From Aureobasidium sp. EXF-3400 (taxonomy: Eukaryota; Ascomycota; Dothideomycetes; Dothideales; Saccotheciaceae), in contig SWBL01000273.1 of the NCBI GenBank assembly GCA_024195585.1, positions 1 to 64,000 on the forward strand: a stretch of 64,000 nt of DNA, given 5' to 3'. The notes under the pieces are model-generated. The model did not search any database. It was not told the DNA's origin and saw nothing but the letters and a program-made list of their open reading frames with translations. The translations under genes and the position numbers were made by a program. Shown here piece by piece: positions 25,080 through 35,686 of this stretch (position 1 is its first letter; each line of letters starts with the position of its first letter).

Positions 25080-25622
25080 TCATCTCGGCGCGGCTGACGA
25101 CTGGTACGACTGACACCACTCGAAATACCCAACTTTTCTCAGGAATCCGTGATCGAAACCATGCGCTCGTTGCCGGATCATGTCCTTTCCTTCCTCGGAT
25201 ATCTCCTGCGAAGACTTGTTCACTGGCGGTAGACCCCATTTGCTTCTGATGCGGTAGTAGACGGCGGTCAAGCCATCTTTCGCACGATGTTGACCAAACA
25301 CTTCTTCGAAAGAGCGCTCAATTTGATTCCAGTCCTTTTCCTTGCCGACTCGAACGAAGATGATATAGAATTGCGCCTGGTCCGAGTATGGCTCGCGCTT
25401 CTCCCGAGGTGTCCTTTCGAATGCGCTGTCAGACGCTGAGGGGCTCGATACTTGGGAAGACGCAGGTTGCAGTTTGTGTGTTTGCACTGATAGCTGGCTC
25501 TTCTGGGGTGTCAGGAGGTTGTCTATCGACATGATTTCTCTACAACGATCGCTTCGAGTTGACTGTTGTTGGTGATGGTAATAGTGGCTGCTGGCCGAAG
25601 CCGTCTTCGAAGAGTTGTACAT
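25080..25622 (-). CDS. Small protein of unknown function with a possible HTH-like C-terminus
   Basis: A single exon of 180 aa starts at the ATG at 25622; the frame stays open further upstream but without another ATG. I do not recognise it. Residues 1-85 are Ser/Gln/His-rich and disordered. The rest is ordered in composition: AQFYIIFVRVGKEKDWNQIE, then FGQHRAKDGLTAVYYRIRSK. The pattern W..I...F...FG..R...GL...YYRIR is reminiscent of Myb/SANT-type three-helix folds, which is a weak inference. The gene ends 12 bp from the end of IWR1, so the transcripts almost surely overlap in their 3' UTRs. Confidence 0.6.
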   Translation of the reverse strand: MYNSSKTASASSHYYHHQQQSTRSDRCREIMSIDNLLTPQKSQLSVQTHKLQPASSQVSSPSASDSAFERTPREKREPYSDQAQFYIIFVRVGKEKDWNQIERSFEEVFGQHRAKDGLTAVYYRIRSKWGLPPVNKSSQEISEEGKDMIRQRAHGFDHGFLRKVGYFEWCQSYQSSAAPR

Positions 25623-28600
25623 AGTGTCGGAAAGGTCAGATGGGATTGAGCGAGAGTGTGAGGGCAAAAGACACAGGTCACGTAGCAATGTGGTTATGAG
25701 GCTTGCCCAAGTGGTGGGTGGTAGACACCTTCTTTAATATCACCTCTGGACGTCTACAGTGGTGCAAGGCATGATGAATACACGGAGCCAAGTCTTGACG
25801 TGTCACATTTCTACGGCTCTCAACTCTTGGGGTTCATTGCTTGTGACAAGTCTGCATGCGTGATTGTGTTGCTTCCCTCGAGGTTGAAGCGGAAAAATAT
25901 GTGTTTGACAGCCGTCCCCACCCGCTCCAAACACATCTCGTACACACCGCCAATTTCAAATGCACGCTTCAAGATTTGGCAATCAATGCCATGGGCGTAC
26001 ACGACGAGGCGGTCACTGGAAGACAGGAGGAAGAAAGGACGGCTGCCGTTGCTTGCTACTCTCGCTACTAATGCTGCACTCTGTTTGTTGTCGACGTGTG
26101 CGTCGTCATCGTCAGCAATCGCCAGCCATACGCCTTATTTTCTTGACCCTGTCGATTCATGGCAATGCATGATGCCGATAGCAAGGTCACCGTGTCGCCC
26201 AATGAGACCTTGCGCATCTTGGTCTGGTCGAGGTTGCGTGGTGTCGCCCCACAACTGGGAGCAAAGGGCTTGCTTGATCCATTCCAGAGAGGCCAGAATC
26301 AAAGACGACCAACACACCTGTTGTGTAACACTGCATGACTACGTCCAGATCCAAATACAACGTCTCCCTTCTCTTCTGATGGCGGCTAACCAGTCATCAC
26401 CGGCTCACAGCATATCAACTTGCAACCCAAGAGCGTGGCACACAGGTCCAAGGCTAAGAACTGCCGGCAGCAGACTGTGACCCGGCTGAGCGGCAGTACC
26501 AAACTCATGGCACTTCCTTGTTTTCCTCCAAAAGACAAACATGGTTGATTATACATGTTTCCAGCCCTCGACTTCGGACTTCTCCTTGTGTAGGTCAGGT
26601 GGTCCCCCCCTTGCATCTCATACTGTCTGATTATCTGTCAAGGCAGCGACACGGTGGGTGCGAATTGTGTTCTACTGGAAACCGGAGGTAAGCCTCCGCG
26701 AGTCCCAGCAATCTGGATCAAAACACCAAGCTTGACGTGCTTTGTCGAGCAAGGATGACTGTACAATGCAGAGTGGTGTGCTTCGGAAGCGAGCTCCGAA
26801 TTTGTATTGCTGGGACAAGCATTACCAATCGCAGCACCTCTCAGACCAGATCAGGTCTCGGGTCTTTCATCTTATCAGAACATGCCTGAAACTCTCAGTC
26901 CACAGGGTCGATATCATGCGTGTCGTTCGCCTCGCTACTTTGTACTGTTTGTGATATATTGGCTGTGTACTCACTATCTCGTAGATCCGTCCATTTGCAG
27001 CCCAGGCACGAACCGTATGCAGCGCATGGCATTGCCGTCTTCACCTTCGTCGCTCTTACGTCCCTTCAAGCGTAGATTTTCATAGTCCGCGGCAGCCGCC
27101 GTCCTGCTTGGTGCTTGAAGAGATTGCCGAAGATGCATGCCTTCGGGATGATGCCTGTTACTGTTGAAGATGACCCAAAGACTGCAGTCAGCACCTTGCT
27201 GAGTATGACTGCCTGAGCCACAAATATCTCGATTCCGGATACAGGGAGCTACAACACTGGAATCATAACTCGAGCCAGGCCCTTGTCGCATTCCCGAAAC
27301 CATCTTGTCCTCAAACGATTGCTCTTGAGGCCGACAGTTCAACGACACGGTTGCATTGTCTGCTACCTAAACCTTGAACACTTGCCACAGTACTATTTGA
27401 CCCGAGTGCGACGGGGTGCGACGAAATGTGCCGTCCGGCCTCAGAGCGATTTCTTCGAGGTTGAAGCTATTCCACCACTAATTTGGGCAAGCACATCGTC
27501 AAATCCCTCATCGAAATCGCGGTTCATGGTAAATAAAGAGCATGCAAATGTCTCGTCCCACTGCTGACCAGTATCACACATATCTATGTCTTTCACATGC
27601 TCTCTGCCGTGGCCGCTGGTGTACTCGTTCGGCTGTGACTTACTCGGTGGCCCTTCCTTACACACCTCAACCTCTCCGTCTCTTCGGTATCGATTTCCAA
27701 TCTGAGTGTACCGCGATTGTGGGGATGGCATTGCTTTACAAGTTGGGTTGGATAGTGTGCCTAGGGAAAGTGAGTCAGCGTCACTGTAAAGAATCTTGTA
27801 TTGATTGATTACATGGATGATCGTCAAAGAGTACCACAACCATGGTCAGCAGGTAGGGCTTGCTGTTCTGGAAGCTCCAACGCATTTTTTCTGATTACTG
27901 AACATCCCTACCCATCCTCCAATCGTTCTGACGGACCAAGTCAGGATAGGAGGTTGAACCGCGTGCTCTTTCTTCTCGCCAGCCAAGCATAAATGCCGCG
28001 TTGATGGGCTTGAGTCGTGAAACAGCTTCAACCTCTATCTTTGTGCTCATACTACTACCAGTTTACGGCCATAGCATGGACTTACAACAAGCTTGCTGTC
28101 TGTTATGTGTCTAACTCCATGGTCAGCGTCGTACATGCCATATCAGCAATGTTGATCAACATGCGGTGCTGTGTGTGAGAGACGCAAAACAAAGACTGAG
28201 AGAATCCAAGTCGTAGTGTATCGAGCGCAACATCGAGTTCAGTTCCCAGAAAATTGTTCCTCTGGATTGTAGTAAACTGAGTTGTCTTGTCTGACCGGCT
28301 CAGATGTTGTACATATGCCTTGTTTATGCTGCAACTGCGCCAGAACGGATGACCTGAAGGACATCAATGGTCACCTTACGATGATATGTGATCAGATATT
28401 GCTCCAACGACCCCAAAAGCAGGAGAGGAGGTTGGAGAGATATATGTACAAAGATAGGGCAACATTGGCAGATCAAGTCCGAAACAGGAAGCTGCTGAAT
28501 AGCCGGTCCCCGCCTTCGATCTGCAGAACATCACCTCCGAGGATAAATACAACTGCCTGTTGCATAATGGCGATAACAGAACAGATAAGTAATTTGAGTT

Positions 28601-28723
28601 ATTGATAGAAGAGGAGAGTAAAGAACTATTCATCCTCCTCAGACTCACCTCCATCCACAGTACTAACAAATTCAATTCAAAAGAGTGCGTTCTATACAGC
28701 TGTTCGAATCATATCAAACAACC
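25623..28723. other. Gene-poor 3.1-kb region
   Basis: Apart from the apparently broken gene on the minus strand (25820-27731), nothing is supported. The part just left of 28724 must include the promoter of the isochorismatase-like gene. Confidence 0.45.
25820..27731 (-). pseudogene. Fragmented, probably decayed gene of unknown family
   Basis: Protein-like pieces line up in order on the minus strand but do not join into one open frame. They are: MPSPQSRYTQIGNRYRRDG from 27731; DFDEGFDDVLAQISGG near 27475-27520; then, shifted one base, NLEEIALRPDGTFRR and SGQIVLWQVFK (27465-27373); GADCSLWVIFNSNRHHPEG and AMRCIRFVPGLQMDGS before a GTGAGT donor-like site near 26980; KHVKLGVLIQIAGTRGG; GNMYNQPCLSFGGKQGSAMS and LALDLCATLLGCKLICCEP (26616-26386); SSLILASLEWIKQAL to GRHGDLAIGIMHCHES. 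An in-frame TAA at 26137-26135 follows, then GVWLAIADDDDAHVDN to the stop at 25820. A 57-nt intron (GTGACC...AATAAG) could remove the TAA, and long introns could bridge the other gaps, so an intact multi-exon gene remains possible. No function is assigned. Confidence 0.45.
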
Positions 28724-29716
28724 ATGGGTAAAGAGCGCAAAACTGTCATCGGCAATGCCGATAACTTCTGGCTGCACTCTTCCAAGCAGAACAAATTCGA
28801 CCTCACACATCCACAATCGTCCTCGAGCGAAGCAATTTCACCACAATTCGACCTGGCCACCTCCACTACACCAATCACCCTGGACCCGCAAAAGACAGCC
28901 CTGGTCATCATCGACATGCAGAATTTCTTCCTATCAGAAGGCTTCGGAAGGAAGAAAGGCGCCGGTCACGAAGCAGCCAAGAACTTAGAGCAATCCGCCA
29001 TCCCTGCAGCGAGGAAAGCTGGAATGCAGGTTATATGGTTGAACTGGGGGCTGACAGACCACGACATTAACGTCATGCCTCCTGCAATCAAACGCGCATT
29101 TGGCTTCGAATCCATCGTAGACGACGAGGATGAAGAAGTTGAAGCTGAGACCGCAGACGGAGATGTCTTCCGAGAACAGAACGGACAGGCAGGTACCCCG
29201 AAAGTCAAGCCTCAAGACACTGTCGTGTTGGAGAATGGCAAGGATAAGCGCATCTACAAGGGTCTGGGATCCGAATGTGGACAGGTGAAGCTCGCAGATG
29301 GTACAACCGTCGATGCAGGACGCCTGCTCATGCGCGATGCCTGGAACTCGGCCTTGTATCCTCCTCTCGACACCTTGTATACGCAAGGTCTTGATCTATC
29401 TCACAACCCGGACGTTTGGATTCACAAAGACCGCATGAGTGGAAGGTGGGGTGCACGCACCGACTGCGAGGACTTCTTGCAGACAAATGGAATACGCAGT
29501 TTGCTCTTTGCCGGAGTAAACACCGATCAATGTGTCAGCGGGACCTTTACAGATGCATTTAGCAAGGGCTATGACTGCATTATGCTCAGGGATGCATGCG
29601 GTACAACTAGTCCGGAGTTCTCGCAACAGTGTATCGAGTTCAATGCGGCGAAGAGCTGGGGGTTCGTAGCAACGTGCGAGGATCTCGCGACAGGTGTTGA
29701 GAACATGGCCAGCTGA
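28724..29716 (+). CDS. Isochorismatase-like cysteine hydrolase
   Basis: A single exon of 330 aa starts at the ATG at 28724; an upstream in-frame GTG is unlikely in a eukaryote. The isochorismatase-like fold cleaves ether or amide bonds through an Asp-Lys-Cys triad. The residues are visible: Asp64 in ALVIIDMQNFFL, Lys235 in VWIHKDRMSG and Cys270 in FAGVNTDQCVSGT, with the usual strand after it (GYDCIMLRDACGT). An acidic insertion near residues 132-145 (DDEDEEVEAE) lies between the first and second motifs. No signal peptide or peroxisomal signal is seen. Fungal members include amidases and secreted effectors, and the substrate cannot be told. The neighbours do not form a pathway with it. Confidence 0.9.
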   Translation: MGKERKTVIGNADNFWLHSSKQNKFDLTHPQSSSSEAISPQFDLATSTTPITLDPQKTALVIIDMQNFFLSEGFGRKKGAGHEAAKNLEQSAIPAARKAGMQVIWLNWGLTDHDINVMPPAIKRAFGFESIVDDEDEEVEAETADGDVFREQNGQAGTPKVKPQDTVVLENGKDKRIYKGLGSECGQVKLADGTTVDAGRLLMRDAWNSALYPPLDTLYTQGLDLSHNPDVWIHKDRMSGRWGARTDCEDFLQTNGIRSLLFAGVNTDQCVSGTFTDAFSKGYDCIMLRDACGTTSPEFSQQCIEFNAAKSWGFVATCEDLATGVENMAS

Positions 29717-30255
29717 TGAAGTATGAGGCTGTCTGATACGGTATGATTAGATGGAGCCTATTTCTAAACTTTCGAAGCCGGTCAAGTCAATTTGCTTGTA
29801 CATTGATATGGGATAGAACACCATCAATGCAATTGGGTGCAAACCGTGTACACTTCAGATGAACTTCCAACGCCTCCACATTCATCACTGTCTGCTTCTC
29901 CTGAATTAGGACAATACGATTCGACTGTGTCGGAGAGTAGCCCCTAGTTGAGTGATACAAGACTAGTATGGCAGTCGCAGCGACATGCTCACCCATAATC
30001 TCTGATAGCCGAGCGGTTGCATTCTGAAGCTCGATGTGTACTTTCTGTTTCGATTGGAGAGTCGGCTTTTGGTCCAGGGTAGAGGACACTAATATAGCCG
30101 AGTGTAACAACAACTACCGTAGGTAGTAGGTAGCACATCAACATGACTAGCACGGTTTACGTCTGGACACACCAGGGTACACCCTGTGTGAGCAGAGATT
30201 GAACTTTATCAGATGGTTGGTCGGATAAGCAATGTATTATCTTTCCTCAGTCTAC
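29717..30255. other. Convergent intergenic gap
   Basis: This 3' flank lies between the isochorismatase-like gene and the ENT transporter. It contains a short palindromic CTACCGTAGGTAG run near 30114-30127 but no gene. Confidence 0.45.
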
Positions 30256-31608
30256 CTACGCCTTTGCAGCAAAGAAACTGATCAGACTGCCGAACGCAAG
30301 ACCAGCCACCAGACACAAGCCCATGAAACCACCCGATGCCTCGCGTTCCTCTGGCTCAACCCACTCAGCAGCGCCCATCATACACATACTGCCAAGATAG
30401 CCGTTTGATATGCCAAAGAGTAACTGTACGACGACCAGGTAGAAGACGTCGCTGTTGACAACAGCGCCCTGGCCACGGATATTGCAGAGATGGTACAACG
30501 GGATGAAGCCGATACGAGCGATGGCAAGTACGAAGATGAATTTCGGTCGGTGAATCAGGGAGAGGCGAGGCACAGCGGGCAGCAAGCGGCCTAGCAGATC
30601 ACCAGCATTCCAGAAGAGGAAAGCCAGCGGGATGAAGGAAGGTGCTTGGAAAAGGCGAGACGACGAGTCTGTTGCGTTGACGCTCAAGATGCGTTGAGTA
30701 TAGACAGGGAACATCATGGTGACGGTAAACGTCAGGAAGACCGCAGCTGCGAGCCAGCGCAGTTTACGGAACAGTACGGCAAGCGGCACTGTGTTCCTCT
30801 TGGGCTGTTCTAGACTGCCTACGCTGGAGACCATGTCCGAATGAGCGCGGGCGCTCTTGGCGTTGTGCTGTCGACAAAGGTAGAAAAAAGCGACCAGCGT
30901 AGAAGCACAAATGACGGTCGCGGTGAGGAAGTAGGCGAAAGCGGCGGTTCCAGGAACTGGCGTAGAAGCTCCGGGTCCATCTTCAGATGGCCCATGCGAT
31001 TTTGTGACAGAGAGCACTGAAACGATCTGAGCGATACAAGGAAGCACGCCCGCAACGCCTTGTCCAGTCATGATGGCCTGTGTGTAGCGCGGTTGACCAA
31101 AGCCGGAGACAAAAGCAAAGACACCGTTTTGACACAGGCCAGCTGCCAGACTTGTGACGAAGACGATAAGGATGAGGAAAGCAAAGTAGGCATTGGCGCT
31201 GACACCGAGAGCAAACCACGTCGAGAGGGCGAGCAATGCAAAGGCAAACAGGTTGATCAAGAGGGACATGACGATACGTCGAGGGTAGGAAGCGCGAGCC
31301 TGCATGTTGGTGAGAATGAGCATGCTGCCCAAGTTGGTGATGCTTGACACGGCCAGTTCGGAGGCCTGGAAGTTGTCCAAGAGACGGTCGCTCGATGCGA
31401 AGCGGCTCTGGAAGTATGGTCCTGCCGCGAGCAGCATGTTCCATGCCCATAACATGGCCACGCCCAACAGCATGAAGATCAAGTATTCCGTCCATGAAAA
31501 GGACGTGGATTCTCGCAGCTCCTGCCTCTCTTGTTCCTCGTCGGCCGAGCCTCCTTCGATAGGCTCATAGTCCTGCTCTTGCTGCCAGATCTTACGCACA
31601 CGCTCCAT
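30256..31608 (-). CDS. FUN26: Equilibrative nucleoside transporter (SLC29/Fun26 type)
   Basis: An intronless 450-aa protein with an acidic N-terminal tail of about 37 residues and eleven hydrophobic spans, as expected for ENT carriers. These move nucleosides across vacuolar or plasma membranes. Family landmarks are FMLLGVAMLWAWNMLLAAGP in span 1 and a span-4/5 block with AAGLCQNGVFAFVSGFGQP and YTQAIMTGQGVAGVLPCIAQ. Late spans include NAGDLLGRLLPAVPRLSLIH and FGISNGYLGSMCMMGAAEWV. The ATG at 31608 is the first in frame. The gene symbol follows yeast Fun26, the best-known fungal member; orthology is inferred. It is convergent with the isochorismatase-like gene. Confidence 0.9.
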   Translation of the reverse strand: MERVRKIWQQEQDYEPIEGGSADEEQERQELRESTSFSWTEYLIFMLLGVAMLWAWNMLLAAGPYFQSRFASSDRLLDNFQASELAVSSITNLGSMLILTNMQARASYPRRIVMSLLINLFAFALLALSTWFALGVSANAYFAFLILIVFVTSLAAGLCQNGVFAFVSGFGQPRYTQAIMTGQGVAGVLPCIAQIVSVLSVTKSHGPSEDGPGASTPVPGTAAFAYFLTATVICASTLVAFFYLCRQHNAKSARAHSDMVSSVGSLEQPKRNTVPLAVLFRKLRWLAAAVFLTFTVTMMFPVYTQRILSVNATDSSSRLFQAPSFIPLAFLFWNAGDLLGRLLPAVPRLSLIHRPKFIFVLAIARIGFIPLYHLCNIRGQGAVVNSDVFYLVVVQLLFGISNGYLGSMCMMGAAEWVEPEEREASGGFMGLCLVAGLAFGSLISFFAAKA

Positions 31609-32105
31609 GTTGTAGTTGCACTGGCCGGTAGTTCTATAGTCGTAGAAAGAGTGTTTCGGCGAGGCAAGGCGCGATCATCAGTCCATCGTGACGGACGACT
31701 CAGACAGCATGTCACGTCTTCGACCTTGATGTAACCGCGTGATAACGATTATGCCAAGCATCCACAAAGTCCATGCACAGGACTATGAAAATGCACAATT
31801 AATCACTTGGACATGGACATCGAATAAGAGCCATGCTGAGACTTGATTTTCCCTCCTTCCTTATGGTTTGTATAAGTACATGTGAACTGGATAAATATTA
31901 TGGCTCGATGCAAAGATTGCAGAGCTTCAAGCGCAGAAACAGAAAAATGTTACCGCATCGTTAACCTGAAATCAAGACGCAGCAAAATCTCAACGCAATA
32001 TGAAGCTCCTATCGCTTCCAGAAAAGTCTGTCATCCAATGCTTTTTCCAACCCCCTCGATCCCAGAATCTGTCTCATCTCCAATGCTTTTTCCTTTCCTG
32101 CTCGT
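31609..32105. other. Intergenic, ENT promoter
   Basis: Both flanking genes read leftward, so this holds the transporter promoter and the 3' UTR of the next gene. No gene is seen. Confidence 0.45.
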
Positions 32106-33029
32106 TCAGCAAGGCTCAAAGAGAGCTTCCTGGGCAGTGCATGCGGTGGACCCACTGTTCTGCATGACAGTGTCGTTCATGCTGATGGGAGTGCTGAGAC
32201 CGTGACAATCCTCGATAGACTTGTCGGAGGTGCTGAGCTCGTGGCCGTCCTCAATTGAGTTGATGGGTGTGTCGGGATCAATCACGAGTGTCAAACCGTC
32301 TGCAGAATCCTTGTAGGTGAAGTTAGGAGAAGGCGAATTGCCGAACTCACCCATGATACTGTCGGCACGTTCAGGTTGAACGCTGGCCTGCTTTCTGATG
32401 GGTGTCAGGCAGCGCAGCGGACCGTCATCGTCATCGTCCTCAACGAGGAAGCGTGCACGCTTCATTGATTTGCTTGCCTTTGCCTTGAGGGCCTTGGCCA
32501 CCTTCTTCTTCTTGGCCTTGTTGACGTCTGCTTTGATTTCGAACTGAGCAACCGGAGGCACCTCATATCCACGATCACGGAATGCTTCGACAACATCGAG
32601 GACATAGTTGATGTACTGACCCTCAAGATAGTGTCTGGCCGCGAGGATGTTTGAAGCAGGGATCTTCTCGTGGAACAGCACGACGTTGGGAGTGGCGACG
32701 CGAGTGTGCTTGACGCTGTAGTCATCCATGGCGGAGACGACGTTGAAGATTGGGACTCTGCGAACGTGGAACTTGATGATGTGATGGATGCTCGACATCT
32801 TCTCGGGGTCTTTGGTACCGTAGCCGACGACAATGGCAGGACGCAGGTTCTCATCGAGGATCCAGTACAGGCCTTCGACTTTGAGCATGGCTGTGTTACG
32901 CGCACGTAGGGAACCGAGTGCGATGTCCAACACACTGCCTGCTGAAGATCTGTTAGTGAGGGATTTCTGGAAGCGTTAGTTGACTGGCATACCTTGAACA
33001 TCATCGATGACTTTGTTGGAAGATCCCAT
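32106..33029 (-). CDS. Unknown protein with a Lys-rich, nuclear-signal-like segment
   Basis: Exons 33029..32993 and 32938..32106, split in phase 1 by a 54-nt intron, give 289 aa. I do not recognise the family. Residues 1-135 look folded (LDIALGSLRARNTAMLKVEG, then GLYWILDENLRPAIVVGYGT and IIKFHVRRVPIFNVVSAMDD). A strongly basic run follows (KKKKVAKALKAKASKSMKRA), resembling a nuclear localisation signal, then an acidic patch EDDDDDG. The C-terminal 60 residues are disordered and carry two imperfect copies of SIEDxHxLST. No membrane span or signal peptide. A nuclear or chromatin-associated role is plausible from composition only. The acceptor at CAGCAG was chosen because it keeps the frame. 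Confidence 0.7.
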
Positions 33030-33767
33030 GATGAAGATTGTTGGTGCTTGTGTTGGAGAGATGGGTCAAGGTTATGATGTAAAGGTAGATGTGGAAGAAG
33101 GAGTGATAAGTCGCGTAAGAGAAGTGGAGTGGTACGTCGCGTAAGAGGAGGAGTGTTGTGTAGTGGAAGAGGTTCAGTTCAGTAGAGAGAGAAGCTTTTA
33201 TAGCTGGTGGGTGAGTTGATGTGCTGCAACCTCGAGATCGTCGTCTCAATTGCCCTAGGAGAGGGCGCCTGGAGCGAGCACTCTTTGACTTAAATTGGGA
33301 AGGCGCAATAGATGTGTTCTCCGAGTGAGGAAAGTGGTGGTGAGTGAAGCACTAGTATACGTGGTGTAGGGTTGCAACACTTTCTTCGTGTGGGTACACT
33401 CACACTCTGCCTCGCTAGCGGGCGTAGGCGTGTAGGCGTGGTAATTGAGCTGTGAAAATAAAGATGTGGTAAGGTCTCAGCAGTTGGAAAAGTTCGTGTA
33501 TTTTGATAGCTCCTCTTCTCTCGAAGACATCCAAAGAGATTCAGCGATAAAATGTAGTCCTTGACGACGAGCACTCTATCTTTGCAAATCGCTGCGTACC
33601 TGCTGTGAACTGCTCTTCCTAAGGACCTGAAGAGAGCTGATAATTTGACGGACTTCCATGTGAAGCCTTTTCATCTCTGCAAAGCACTGTGCAGAATGGT
33701 TTACCATATGCAGACAAAGAGAGCTCGAGAAAGATTGTTTTGAGCCGATCACTTGAGCAAGAGGGAG
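33030..33767. other. Intergenic, no gene seen
   Basis: This is the promoter of the Lys-rich unknown plus the 3' flank of the acetyltransferase-like gene. The first 150 bp are purine-rich on the plus strand (GAGAGAAG-type runs), a likely 5' UTR. Confidence 0.45.
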
Positions 33768-35291
33768 CTACGATGGACTGAAAGACTTCAACATCGTGGC
33801 AATGTGATTGCCAACGTTCTCGGCGAATGTTTGCTCATCTTGAACATCCAAAGCACCCGCTTGCCATGAGACGACTACTGTGAGATCGCCCTGATGTCTA
33901 GAGACGACATTGATGTTGAGGCAACCAGAAGAGACATTGGCAGGCTGAGAGAATATCATGGACTCAATGTCCCACCTTTCATCTGGCGCCAAGGGGCCTG
34001 GTTTGAAGGACATGATATTGCTGACTTCGTATGAGCACTCTCTGCGTTTGCCGACCTGTCCTTTGGTCCATGGGTACATGTTGCGAAGATATGCTAGTAG
34101 TCCCACCGGCTGGTCATTCAAAGTGCTGGCACGTTCTGCTAAGTTTTGGGTCGTAGAGCGTGCGGCATCCCAGAGACTATCGGAAATGTGACTTTGTCCC
34201 TTTGATGTGTCATTCTCCAAAGTCCTTGGGAAAAGCTCATAGTATGCTGTTGGGCAAAGTGCCATATCGTCGTCGTTGATCCCATTGAGATGAGAACGCA
34301 GATCTACAGCGGTCTGCGAGACGAAGCAGCCAGCCTTTCCGGCAGGCAATTCCGTACACAAAGCCTGTACTATGATCTGATGAAGGAGACCGGTAAACTT
34401 GGCGTTGTGTTCACGACATGCTTGAAGAATCCTCTGAACATGATCATGGCCGACAGAGATGACCTCGACACAAGTCCGATATCCTTCCACATCGAAGAAT
34501 GTTTTGTTACCTGCCCATTGATCATCTGCTTCCGGCGTGGCTGATGCACGGATACCAAGAGGATTCGCGACGAAGGATGGCAGATATGCTCCGAGTAGTG
34601 GTGAAAGCAGATAGCTCCAGGAGATTGATAGTCGGCCTGCCATCTCTAGAGTAGGCAGCAAAGGTGTACTAGGGCTCTCAACTATAGGGACATCGTCGTA
34701 GGCACAATTGACACTGTGTGCCTGCTTCAATCCAGACAGCAGAGTCTTGTGGAAAGCCAGTCCTGATTTACCATCACCATGTGAGTGATAGTATCCGAAG
34801 AGTATTAGGTATCTACTCGTGTTATGTTGCTCTCCGGGCAGCAACGGTAGTACAGTGATCTTCCATGGGGGGATTCTGTCACAGCCAGTGAACACATGAT
34901 CATTACTTTGAGCTAGAACCAGCTTGATCAAGTCTTTTTCATCTAGAATGTCTGGAGATTGCTGCGTGGCCAGAATGTCAATGTGATCGTTCAGATCCAA
35001 GAACGCTGGTCTAGCAAATTCCGGGGTTTCTGTCTCCTCTCCAACGATACATGCGGACAAGATTGGGTGCGAGGCGACACAGTGCTTCAAGCCTTTGATG
35101 AAAGAGCTTTCCAATGATAGGTTGGTAGACAGCTTGTCAATGGTATAGATTCCTCCTACAACTAGAGTGCGATAGTAGCCCAACGCTTGACGAACGATAC
35201 ACCGACGCTCATTCGGACCTAATCAAGTTAGATGGTAGAAGCTGTGCTCACATGGGTGGATGTATATACCGGCCTTTCTGAGACTTGTCAT
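33768..35291 (-). CDS. Alcohol acetyltransferase-like acyltransferase (BAHD/condensation fold)
   Basis: Exons 35291..35270 and 35218..33768, with a 51-nt intron, give 490 aa. The tiny first exon (MTSLRKA plus one base) supplies the family start KAGPNERRCIVRQALGYYRT. The catalytic HxxxD motif is present as HSHGD (His152, Asp156) in LILFGYYHSHGDGKSG. A later segment, FTGLLHQIIVQALCTEL, matches the second half of the chloramphenicol-acetyltransferase-like fold. Fungal relatives (Atf-like, DUF1298-like) acylate alcohols, sterols or polyketide-type hydroxyls with acyl-CoA; the acceptor here is unknown. No signal peptide. It is divergent to the DapA-family gene, 395 bp apart, but no biosynthetic cluster surrounds them. 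Confidence 0.82.
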
Positions 35292-35686
35292 TGCGCCGCT
35301 TGCTGGGTCTTGTCAAATGTGTTTGATGTTTTGGCCAAGCTCGTGGGAGTTCAAGAATTGACACAATCCATGCAGGCAGATACGAAACGTCAATCAATTT
35401 TTGCCGAGGCTTTGCACGTGTTGCCTCTACAATTCCGATCCGAGTTTCCAATCAGATAGATTGCTCTATACAGAGGTCGGCAATTCTCTGGTATACCTGC
35501 TAGGCTCCCCACGAAGTCATGGGTACGTTGTTGTTGTTGACAAGAGTCAACGCCGACGATAGCCGCCTGTCTCCGATGACTTCTACTGTCAGACCTGGCC
35601 GCCCCGGCTGATATTCTGCCTCCTCAGACCCACTGTGCGGGATAGGGCAAGAACGAGCGGGGTAATGTGTTTATAGAGCCCAGTTG
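35292..35686. promoter_or_regulatory. Divergent promoter, acetyltransferase-like / DapA-family genes
   Basis: 395 bp separate the two start codons and must hold both promoters. No specific site is claimed. Confidence 0.45.
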
